Origin: Pyrenopolyporus hunteri
Taxonomy: Eukaryota; Ascomycota; Sordariomycetes; Xylariales; Hypoxylaceae
Direction of reading: 5' to 3'
DNA: 64,000 bases
Assembly: GCA_902806595.1 (NCBI GenBank)
Contig: CADCXC010000037.1
Span: 1,178,001 to 1,242,000, forward strand
Part shown: positions 55,646 to 64,000 of the stretch, in pieces
Layout: each line of letters begins with the position of its first letter
Position numbering within the stretch: position 1 is the stretch's first letter
Program-made: the position numbers and the translations under genes
Notes under the pieces: generated by a model
What the model saw: only the letters and a program-made list of their open reading frames with translations
Database searches by the model: none
Told to the model about the DNA's origin: nothing

Positions 55646-56925
55646 TGCAATACCCTTCTAGCCTTCTCAACAAAGTCGCGGGGGCATATATGGGTTACTA
55701 AGATATGGATAGGAATGAATGATGAGCCGGCAGCGTCATCGCCGCCGCCGGATACATCGTGGATTTCGGAGGACTCCCCGGTGTCTAATGGCAAATCATA
55801 AGAGGAGTAAGAATCACTTTCGGTCAATTGTAGGAAATGAATCGGTTAGGGGGTGGGATACTACGGTTTGTTCAACAGCTTTGTGCGCATTTGATTGCCC
55901 AAGCTATGTTGGCCGCCATTGGGCTTCCAGCTCAATCTGAGCTGTTGCCATTATGCGACGACGACGACGATGATGACGATGCGGGATACTTGGGCGTACC
56001 GGTTTCGGCTTTGGCTTTGACTTTGACTTCAAGAGGTCGTACCCTGCATTTGCGTTTTACCTTTGCGTTGTTGCAAAGAAATAAATCTCACGGAAGAGAT
56101 TCGGCATTTGTACATGATGCATGGTTGGCGTTGCCTCCATAGAAGTCTCGTTTAGAAAACGATAGACTATTCTAACAGCCTCGTGGCTGGAATTCCTTTT
56201 CATGACCTACATCTTCTGACCGGTGACTATTTTTAGAGTGAGACTGAGTGTTGCTTTACTGATAACCATGTGGGTTGTTGTACTGCTATTCATTATTTAT
56301 TATCCGTGACTCGTCGCTTGCGTAGTTCTACAGGTGGCTGCCCATCATTTTTCAATATTAGGCACCCTACCAGTTTATGGGGTCCTTTCCACGCTCTCTG
56401 TGGTTGATATTACGGTACTGAGTCCCAGAATAAAGGGCTTAGAACGCTCGATTCCAAGCAGAAATAATACAAGAGATCCTGACGCGTAAGAGACTCTGTA
56501 TTGACCACATAACAATACCCCCTGACGTCCGACTTTAGTAGTGAGAGGAGTTTGGTAATATATGCTTATTAGTCGGTTATTCACCTCCAATGCAATTATA
56601 TATATTCGTTTCATTCATCTAATATTGAGGTATAGTGACCCTCCTCAACGAATATTTCATACCTGTCAACCTAACGACCAAAATCACGGGCCGTGATTCG
56701 GTTCTCGTATCAAACAGCGACGATGAATGATATAAATCCCTAGACCCTGCCTCGCTTTTTCGTCATCTCCTCGTAACTTGGGGTAGATTTGCAAGAATAA
56801 GACTTACTCGTCCAACAAAGTCAACGCACATCATCTTCAATAACGCACCCAAGCTATTATATCCAACCCCGAGATCGGACATCTCAAGCAGTACCGAAAT
56901 CTCTCAGTCCCACCAAGCCGCCGAT
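55646..56925. other. intergenic region
   Basis: No gene I can support. A 101-codon frame at 55837-56142 (+) includes an Asp run from a GAC/GAT microsatellite (about 55960-55983) and is doubtful. The last about 150 bases before 56926 are a plausible 5' UTR for the next gene. Confidence 0.45.
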
Positions 56926-58506
56926 ATGCCTCGAGGCGACCGGGCAGCTAGATTACGACATCGCGGAGAGGGGTTGTATATTTACAACAGACGCCCCGGT
57001 AATACAGCCAGCAGTGTTCGGTGGGCTTTCTACGAACCAGAGCCAAGTAAACTCCTGAGAAAGTATAGCTTCTGGAAATGGTTGGCAAGATTGAAGGAGA
57101 AAATCCGGCGAAAGAAGAAAGAGGCCGTAGAACAATCCTCCAACTCCGATAGAGAAGGTAACGGCTTAACTTTCGACAATCTGCCTTATGACGTGAAAGC
57201 TTCAATTTTTGAAATGGTTAACAGCTTGCCTGGCTGGGTTCATTTTAAATTCATAAAAGGTCAGTTGGTCAATCTAGGCGGTACCAACCAAGACATCTAC
57301 GTCAACCAAGAATGGAATCAGTCCCCCTATTTATTACGGGGTCTAAGCATTACCCACCCAATCGAAGAAGCCCAAGTCGGTGTCAAGGCGCTTGCCGGGG
57401 GCATTCTGCGCCTACTTGTCAAGGATGAGTACGACCTTAGAAGTCTACAAGAGCGGCATTGGGGCGACTCAGCTTTCTTCATCGAAATAAAAAACAAGAT
57501 GCGTACGACACCGGTGAGGAGACAGATAGATTGGTTCTTCTTTGATGGCACCGTGGATATGAAGCCTAACAACTATCCTTGGCCGATGCCTCTCCACCTC
57601 TACAAGATCCGGAAATGTGTCTTCAGGCTTGACGACGTGTACGAGGGCCTGCGTCGTGATCCTTCCAGCACTCCACCACCCGACTTCATATGGCCTCGGC
57701 ATTCGCAGATCGAGGAGCTTATAGTATTAGTTGGCGCATTCCGACAGGACATCGCACCTTCGGAAATGAAAGAGATACGCAGTTTCCCGGTTGATAAAGT
57801 ACTCAAGAAGATCAAAAAGCCATACATTGACTATGGGGAAGGGCTCACCAACTCCGAGAATTTCATGGTAGGAGACGTCAGCAAAAAGCTAGCCCGGCTC
57901 ATAGTCAAAAAACGCAAGCAGCGGCATGACTGGCTAAGAAGCGGGGACGGCTTTAAATGGCTTTCTTACGAGGTGCACGACGACTACAACTTCATCTCGA
58001 AGTGGCTGACAAGTTCCGAAGGATATGCATGGCTCGATGGCCAAGGCTTGAGGTTCCTTGAGTCCGAATCCGGTCGATGGTGGTTGGCGTCCGACGTTGG
58101 GCACCCGTGGCTCGAGACAGAACAAGGGATACACTGGCTTTCCAGCACAGCAGGGAAATTATTCCTCGAGAGCCAGCAAGCTTTGCTCTGGGCCAATACC
58201 AGCACCTACAAATCATCGACACCCTTAGGTACGCAAGTTCGGAAAGCTTGGTTTGACACCGAGTCGGGGAGGGAGTGGAAGTACCAGTTTTGCCCAGATG
58301 GCAACCCACCAGTACCTCCACAATCACCACAGAGGCTCTCACACCCACCTCCTCGTGCGAGAATTCCGAATTGCTTCATGAACCTTAATTTTCGATGCTG
58401 GCGTTTCGTAATGTGCCCTGAAGGCGCTGCCGAAGAGTCGAAAGCTCAACGGCCACAGCAGCGAAGGGAATTACGATACTCGACAAGACATGTGCAACTT
58501 ACCTAG
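56926..58506 (+). CDS. unrecognised protein with F-box-like segment and tandem 9-residue Trp-Leu repeats (526 aa)
   Basis: A single exon encodes 526 aa. The N-terminus is basic (RLKEKIRRKKK, about residues 55-66). A segment LTFDNLPYDVKASIFEMVNS (81-100) resembles the F-box/2EXR opening helix. The middle is alpha/beta with many aromatic residues. From about residue 334 a repeat region begins, and regular units of the pattern W-L-x-S/T-x-x-G-x-x run from Trp360 to about Trp422 (e.g. WLASDVGHP, WLETEQGIH, WLSSTAGKL). Similar short WL repeats occur in unnamed fungal proteins, and a role in protein binding is a guess. The C-terminus is Pro/Arg-rich. No signal peptide is present. The ATG at 56926 follows a clean leader. 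Confidence 0.75.
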   Translation: MPRGDRAARLRHRGEGLYIYNRRPGNTASSVRWAFYEPEPSKLLRKYSFWKWLARLKEKIRRKKKEAVEQSSNSDREGNGLTFDNLPYDVKASIFEMVNSLPGWVHFKFIKGQLVNLGGTNQDIYVNQEWNQSPYLLRGLSITHPIEEAQVGVKALAGGILRLLVKDEYDLRSLQERHWGDSAFFIEIKNKMRTTPVRRQIDWFFFDGTVDMKPNNYPWPMPLHLYKIRKCVFRLDDVYEGLRRDPSSTPPPDFIWPRHSQIEELIVLVGAFRQDIAPSEMKEIRSFPVDKVLKKIKKPYIDYGEGLTNSENFMVGDVSKKLARLIVKKRKQRHDWLRSGDGFKWLSYEVHDDYNFISKWLTSSEGYAWLDGQGLRFLESESGRWWLASDVGHPWLETEQGIHWLSSTAGKLFLESQQALLWANTSTYKSSTPLGTQVRKAWFDTESGREWKYQFCPDGNPPVPPQSPQRLSHPPPRARIPNCFMNLNFRCWRFVMCPEGAAEESKAQRPQQRRELRYSTRHVQLT

Positions 58507-59560
58507 GTAATGTTTTCAAGCCGAACTACACCCCTTTTTCGAAGGACATGACTTCACATGTCATTTTGCGAACCTGGTACTTACCTACCTAGCTTAGTTG
58601 TCTCACCACTTCGATAGGAAACCCTAGAAAAATCAATGAATAAATTTCTGGCGACCGCTCTGGAATATTATGTCGGGCTTTAGGTATCTTCCCTGGGTGC
58701 GTAGGTAGTTACCTGCCCTTGAGCTAAAATTTCATCTTAGGTCGGAATTCAATAAGTGTGTATGTTGCTGCTATCCTCCCCCCTAAATCCCTCCAGCCCC
58801 TTATCGTGTTCATCACTTCATATACACAGCACAATTTCCCAACCGCGTAATGAATTCTACAGAAGTTATCAACCCTATCTCTTGAGTCGTATAGATAGTC
58901 CCCCTTTTTACACGACGTAGACTAAGAGACTAGATACTTTCCATCAATTGACAATTTGTTTTGGGAAATGGTGTCTGTACACTTCGACAGTCGTTAAATT
59001 AAGCTGATATTAGAGTGTTTTCTTCAACTCAGTAGATGGTATCGCTATCTAAGGTCAATATATGAGGAATCATCTCATCTGAGTGGTTGGGGGTCGAAGG
59101 TTGAACACATCTGACGACATACTTCGTATAAACCACGATGTACCTCAGTAGCCTTCAATGCGTCATAAGGCGGCTGGAGCGATTTGGGCTTCGATATGGC
59201 TTGCCTAGTTTATATCCGGTGGAGAGCGCAACGTGAAGCCCGAACGGCCACCCTTAACCTGGCTCTTTTGACCAATCGTACCGGTGCCCGCACATCGTTC
59301 AATGTGACATGTCGCCCTGGGATCTCGTATTCCGTCCATGCTCTAGAAGCTAAGTTGGAAGAGGGAAACCGTAGATCCCTAGGACTTGCTTTCGTATATA
59401 CGGAAAGGTAACTCTATATAGGCCATGTCGTAGTAAGCGGTACGAGACTATTGAATATAAGGATTAATCCGCCCATCTCATGATATTTTATTTTTTCCAT
59501 TATAGTACTTACCCAACAGAAGGAAAAAAGGGCCAGGTGCTTATCTCTCGTTGAAAGGAC
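58507..59560. other. intergenic region upstream of the DUF7907-like secreted protein
   Basis: About 1 kb without a supported gene. A 75-codon frame at 59184-59411 lacks coding character. CCTAGGTA-type motifs lie at about 58500-58506, 58580-58592 and 58682-58715. The terminal part should hold the promoter of the secreted-protein gene. Confidence 0.45.
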
Positions 59561-60178
59561 ATGCTTCTCCCTCTTTTCCTCACGTCGGCGTTCGCTCTAG
59601 CATTGGCGCAAGGCAATTACCCAAACCAGTCCGCGCCTTTCAATCTCGTGTTATCGAGCGAGAACAGTACGCTGGATGGCCTAAAGCTCACTGCATGCCA
59701 CTCTGGCGCCGCTGTCGAATCCTTCTGTCTCGACGACAGCGTGGACACTCCCCAGTTCCAGACCTTCTTCTTCAATGCCTCAGCCGAACCCCCTCAAGAC
59801 TCTAGCTACTTACCGTCCGGTCTAATAACTTGGACCTTCACCGGCGGCATCCCGGTCTTCACTTCAAATACGGCCATGACGTTCATGTTCAACAGGGGTT
59901 CCAACCTCGCCTTTCCGCTCATCTGGCCCTCTAGTGACAGCGCTGAGCCTGTCGCGTTCACGGAAGATGGACTCCTAGCCGTGGGGGCAAACGTCAACGA
60001 TGCTATCTCGCCTCCTCAACCGTATGATAATTATATCACGTATTTTACCGATCGTTGGGTCATCTGTAAGACCTATTGGCAGGGTTACGGTTACGAGGCG
60101 CTGCAGTACGTCCTAGGGGATCAGAAGCCACAGAATCCTAGCTGCCAACCAGTAACAGTCAAGAGGGTATGGGTGTGA
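59561..60178 (+). CDS. small secreted protein (205 aa), DUF7907-like
   Basis: A single exon encodes 205 aa. The signal peptide is about residues 1-17 (MLLPLFLTSAFALALAQ). The mature part starts with FNLVLSSENSTLDGLKLTACHSGAAVESFCL, a pattern I associate with a family of fungal secreted proteins of unknown function (DUF7907-like). It ends with YITYFTDRWVICKTYWQGYGYEALQYVLG. Four Cys (TAC, SFC, VIC, PSC) could make two disulfides. A few N-glycosylation sites are present. No enzyme motif is seen. The gene is convergent with another secreted protein gene 275 bp away and 2 kb from an AT-rich RIP block, a setting often seen for lineage-specific secreted proteins. The family assignment is from memory of the motif and is moderate. 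Confidence 0.75.
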   Translation: MLLPLFLTSAFALALAQGNYPNQSAPFNLVLSSENSTLDGLKLTACHSGAAVESFCLDDSVDTPQFQTFFFNASAEPPQDSSYLPSGLITWTFTGGIPVFTSNTAMTFMFNRGSNLAFPLIWPSSDSAEPVAFTEDGLLAVGANVNDAISPPQPYDNYITYFTDRWVICKTYWQGYGYEALQYVLGDQKPQNPSCQPVTVKRVWV

Positions 60179-60453
60179 TCTCCGATCGAGTTTAGGAGAC
60201 ATTCTTCAGAAGTTCTTGGCAAGGTGTATTTATTTTTTATATACATCATAGCTAGGGGGAATCTAATATATTGTACTATTGGGTCCTAAGATGTCCCCTA
60301 ACCTAGATGCGCTTCTTTATTCCATATTCCCTAAGGAGTGACGTAACGTTCAAAACTATCCATATGAAGGAGCGAATGTATAGACCAAATAGACTCTGGA
60401 AGACACGAAACAATATTCAACTCCGTCCTCTGACGCCTCTGTCTGCATTTGCT

Positions 60454-61200
60454 TTAGGGCTTTTGGCAGGCTTTATTCTGTTTGAAGCAACCCTTGCTCT
60501 CCCCAAGCGAGTCGGGAGCGTCGGCCAACCCCTGAAATACGTCGTCTAGGTTGAAGCTAAAGTCCGAGACGCCGCACGACCCTCCAATCCAGTTACCGAA
60601 ATAGGAGACGGCATCGAGTCCGTTCTCAACGAATGTCTTGGCGCCCTCGACAGCTTTCTCGGCTGCGGTGATGGAAGCACCCTCGGGCAAGGCGTCAAGG
60701 CCTACCTCTACCAGCGTTACCACGGCCGACAGAACCACGGCGCAGAGCACATTGTCCAGCTTCTCAAGCCCTTGGATAACTATGTCTATCAATGCCTCGG
60801 CGATTGGAAGGTCGCAGAGACATTCGCCTGGAGTCCAGTCGTTCCCGTCGTCGTCTTTGTGAATTGTACTGGGATCGAGCTTGTCTTGAGAAACGTTCGG
60901 TCCCTGACACTGTAATGATAAGTGTTAGTGTTTAACTTCGCCGTTGGAGAATAAACGATAGATACATACACCAACATTATCAGGATCCGCTCCAGGATTT
61001 TGCGTCGGACACCAGATCTTGCATGGAGCGAGCTCTTTATCCCTGTTCCCGGCTCCGAGGTAAGAGAGGCAGATTCCTATCCTTGAAAAGTCGGCGATAG
61101 TAGTGTCATCTGAACGGGGAAGGACCGCAGCATGGCTGGGATTTATCACACCGGCAAGGATCGCGGTGGATATGTACGAGAATAGTAGAGTTGCCCTCAT
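60454..61200 (-). CDS. secreted cysteine-rich protein of unknown function (228 aa)
   Basis: Exon 1 is 61200-60970 and exon 2 is 60909-60454, with an intron of 60 bp (GTATGT..TTACAG, phase 0). The product is 228 aa. The signal peptide is about residues 1-24 (MRATLLFSYISTAILAGVINPSHA). The mature protein has ten Cys: three in the first exon (GICLSY, APCKIWC), CQGPN and GECLCDLP after the junction, one in a helical region (NVLCAVVLSAVVTLVEVGLDALPEGASI), and three near the end (GSCGV, GCFKQNKAC). The middle is an amphipathic, mostly Ala/Val/Leu helical stretch. I recognise the layout from unnamed fungal secreted proteins but no named domain. Size and Cys content fit effector-like or antimicrobial proteins, but that role is not shown. 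Confidence 0.75.
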
Positions 61201-62215
61201 TTTGGGAGAAGAAGGTTATTGGTTGATAGTTGAAAGATGATACAGGAAGAAGACTTGGAGGTTAATAAAAAGACGTCAAAATGGACTTATAAAAATCAAA
61301 TGTGAGTTTGGTCTCGATATATCTGGGTATCCCCGATCAGGCTTCAAGTTGAATATATTAATAGCTTTGATATGCTGGGCAATAACTCGAGACTGCTGAT
61401 ATGAATATCCCCTTACCTCCAAATTGGTGTATTCCGATCCAACAGCAGGTAGCAAATATTTATATTACGCTTCTAAAAACACCATATTTTCTTGGGTATG
61501 TGTTGGCCTCTTAGGAGTTTGCACGTTCAACTATAGATTAACTGAACTGTCATTAACACATGTGTACATCTATTTTGATATTCTTTGTACTACGTGCTTG
61601 CGCCCCGTCGGCTGCGCAAACCCGGAGGCCTACAACCAACGACGAGTCACTCCTTGAGAAGAGCAACGGACGGAGGAATGGCCCGAGGAAGCGTATATGC
61701 GAACGGCCCCCTACCGGATGGCCTCTATCCGTGGTCAGCTAAATCGAAAATGACAGGACGGCCTGGATGGGCAGACAAAGGAGGATGGCAAGCGCGGAGG
61801 GTGATGGCTCAAGTCTTGGGGGATTATTCTTATCCTCTGGGTTAGGTATGTTGACGGAACTCCGGTGCTGGGCCAACAGGGAGAGGTCTACCTAGCACAG
61901 CAGGGACTGTTTCGAAACAAGTTTAGCTGAGAAACCGTTGAGCCTTATCGGCGCCTGGCGCTTATAGATCGGATCGCGCCTCTCCCGGGAGCGGGATGGC
62001 CAGAAATAGAAATTGGGGGAAGCCTGCGTGCCGTTTGATTCGCCAGGTACCCCCATAGCCCCCACGCTCCCTTTGAAATAATTAAGCGGTAGCTACATAT
62101 ATTAGTCCCTTACTCTTCTATATGATTTCGATTCCACTGCCCCAGGGAGTAGCGATTCCCTTTTTCTCGGATTGTATAAATCGTATCTAGGAAGTCTTCG
62201 TACACTTAACCTCTT
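61201..62215. other. intergenic region leading to the AT-rich block
   Basis: About 1 kb containing the promoter of the Cys-rich secreted gene. Open frames at 61424-61845 overlap each other in three frames and look spurious. Bases about 61620-62050 are more GC-rich and may be an old repeat fragment. No gene supported. Confidence 0.45.
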
Positions 62216-64000
62216 TAAATATAAAAATTCATAACTCCACCCTTTTAAACGGTATAAATCTGAAATAAATTTTACTAAATAAAATAAAATTAACTGATTT
62301 TAACGGTATAGTTTTTATAAAAATAATTATATTTTAAAAAAAAATAAAAATAAAAATACGTTATTTTATTTTTATTAATAAAATTTTAATCGTAAATAAC
62401 TTTTAATTTAATACGTTATATATATAATTATAATTATTATAAAATTATATAAAATTTAAAGTTTTTATTAATATAAGTTTTATTATTTAAAAGTTAATAA
62501 TAAATATTTAAAAATAAAATTAAAAAAATTTTTATAAATATTATAATAACGTATAAATTTAAATTAATTATTTTTAAAATTTTATTTTTAAACGTAAAAT
62601 AAAATCTTAAATATAATATTAAAATTTCCCGATAAAAAATAAAAAATTCGTTAAAATAAAAATAAAAAATAAAAAATAATATTAAAATATAATATATATT
62701 TAACATTTTATTAAAAATATAAAACGTTAATAAAAATCTTCGAAATTTTATATTTAAATTTTTCGATATATTAATAGGTACGTACGTAAATAAAATAAAA
62801 AATAACAGTAAAAATAAACGCGATATAATAAAATTAATATTATATAAATTATTTAAAAAAAAAATATTTAATAAAAAAATCATAGAAAAAGTCTTTTTTA
62901 TATAAACGAAAATATATAAGTATTTTTTTTTTAAAATATATATTACGAAATAATACGTATATAAATTAATTAATTATTATTTATTTTATTTTTTTTTCGT
63001 AATTAATTAATTACGAATTATTAATTAAATTTTTCGTTTTATTTATTTTTTTAATCGTAAATTAATTTAATTATTTTTTATTAAATTTTTTATAATTTTA
63101 TTAAAAAACGCTTTCGTTATTACGTCCGTAAAATTACACGACTTATATATTTATCGAATATTATTAATTTTTTAATTTTTATATAATTATTTTAACATTA
63201 TTAAATCGATTATTAATTTTTTTTCGTTAATGTTTTTTATTTATATTAAATATTAATATAACGATAAAAAGTCGATATATAAAACGAAAAAAATTTTAAA
63301 AAATAAAAAATATTTTAAAATAATATTAATCGTATAATAAATAACGTAGTTAACGTCGAAATTTTAAACCATTTTATAAATTTTATTAATAAATACGTTA
63401 CGAATAATTCGTTTATATTTAATAAATAATTAATAAATAATATTATTAATAATTTATATTTTATTATTTCGATTAATAAAACTTTTATTATTTAAAATAA
63501 TAATATATTCGATTTACGAATTTAAATTTTTATTATTCGTAAAAAATTTATCGATAAAAATATAAAAGCGTAAATTTTAAAAATTTAATTCGATATAATA
63601 AAATTTACGTATTTAATTATTTATTTATTATTTAATTTTAACGTTAAAAACTTTAATTTTTTTAAATTCGAATTCGATATATTAAACCGTTATAAAATAA
63701 TTAAAAATTACTTCGAATTAATATATAAAAGCGATATATATATTTCGAATTCGTTATTTTATAAATTTTTTAATTATATCGAAAGTTTTAATATTTAATA
63801 ATTTAAATTTTTCGATTTAATTTTTTTAAATAATCGTTACATTAAAATTTTTATCGTAAATTATAATATATAAATTATTAAAATCTTCGATTTCGAAGTT
63901 TATAATTTTTTAAAAACGCGTTTTAATTTTAATTTTATTAAAAATTTTATTTTTAATAATAAAAAAATCCATAATATCGACGTTAAAAATATTATTTATT
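62216..64000. repeat. AT-rich RIP-degraded block, continuing off the right edge
   Basis: From about 62216 the sequence turns abruptly into nearly pure A/T, with cytosine and guanine kept almost only as CpG dinucleotides, the same signature as the 51982-53333 element. Stops fill the plus-strand frames. A 129-codon minus frame at 62494-62883 is Ile/Leu/Phe/Tyr/Asn-rich, as expected from composition, and is not a gene. This is most likely a RIPped transposon or the edge of an AT isochore. I could not recognise the ancestral element. It does not show the long inverted symmetry of the first block within the visible part. Confidence 0.8.

Noticed and set aside
55837..56142. 101-codon plus-strand frame with an Asp run
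   Set aside because: The Asp run is a GAC/GAT microsatellite and the rest has no coding character or family resemblance.
62494..62883. 129-codon minus-strand frame in the AT-rich block
   Set aside because: Composition artefact: nearly all Ile/Leu/Phe/Tyr/Asn/Lys codons in RIPped DNA.
1..64000. CRISPR arrays, bacterial operons, rRNA genes
   Set aside because: The window is a fungal nuclear sequence; I saw no regularly spaced direct repeats with spacers and no rRNA sequence.

Overview
This is nuclear DNA of a filamentous ascomycete (Pezizomycotina, probably a sordariomycete-like lineage; I cannot name the species). The genes are eukaryotic, with short GT..AG introns of 43-139 bp. Fungal hallmarks include Bud6/AIP3, an AA11 lytic monooxygenase and a 2EXR/F-box-like protein. 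Two blocks show C-to-T depletion typical of repeat-induced point mutation (RIP).

Layout. 1-504 is the 3' end of an unrecognised gene. 711-1370 (-) is a small GPI-anchored surface protein. 2749-2844 is a split tRNA-Ile(AAU). 4235-5620 (-) is a secreted AA11 LPMO with a long Ser/Pro linker and an X278-like chitin-binding tail. 9298-11007 (-) is an ataxin-2/Pbp1-like LsmAD protein whose 5' end I could not resolve. A gene-poor stretch of about 5 kb, rich in short ACCTAGGT palindromes and minisatellites, follows. 16310-17551 (-) is a TetX-like FAD monooxygenase. 19364-22539 (+) is the polarisome protein Bud6. 23286-25846 (-) is a secreted, GPI-tailed S41 peptidase in five exons. After another sparse stretch come a conserved 105-aa protein (29666-29983, -), an APH-fold kinase (32312-33160, -), PNGase A (33977-36046, +), diphthamide synthase subunit Dph1 (36448-37857, +) and a secreted aldose 1-epimerase (38411-39725, -).

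From 42 to 52 kb lies a denser housekeeping block: V-ATPase subunit B (-) divergent from HMG-CoA lyase (+), a 2EXR/F-box-like protein (-) divergent from the tRNA m1A58 methyltransferase subunit Trm6 (+), and Arp2/3 subunit ARPC3 (-). 51982-53333 is a 1.35-kb RIP-degraded near-perfect palindrome with arms of about 646 bp. After it come two unrecognised genes, at 54308-55645 and 56926-58506. The second carries a tandem 9-residue Trp-Leu repeat. Two small secreted proteins follow (59561-60178 + and 60454-61200 -). The window ends in a second AT-rich RIP block, from about 62220 to 64000 and running off the edge.

The genes do not form an evident pathway or metabolite cluster. What stands out is many secreted or surface proteins (AA11 LPMO, GPI protein, S41 protease, PNGase A, aldose epimerase, two small secreted proteins), scattered among housekeeping genes and long intergenic stretches. 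The two most striking observations are these. First, an in-frame 61-codon Gly/Thr-rich plus hydrophobic (GPI-signal-like) extension lies directly after the TAG stop of the aldose epimerase. Second, the large palindromic element and the terminal block share a signature in which cytosines survive almost only in CpG. Intron positions were inferred by eye from splice motifs, frame and family similarity.
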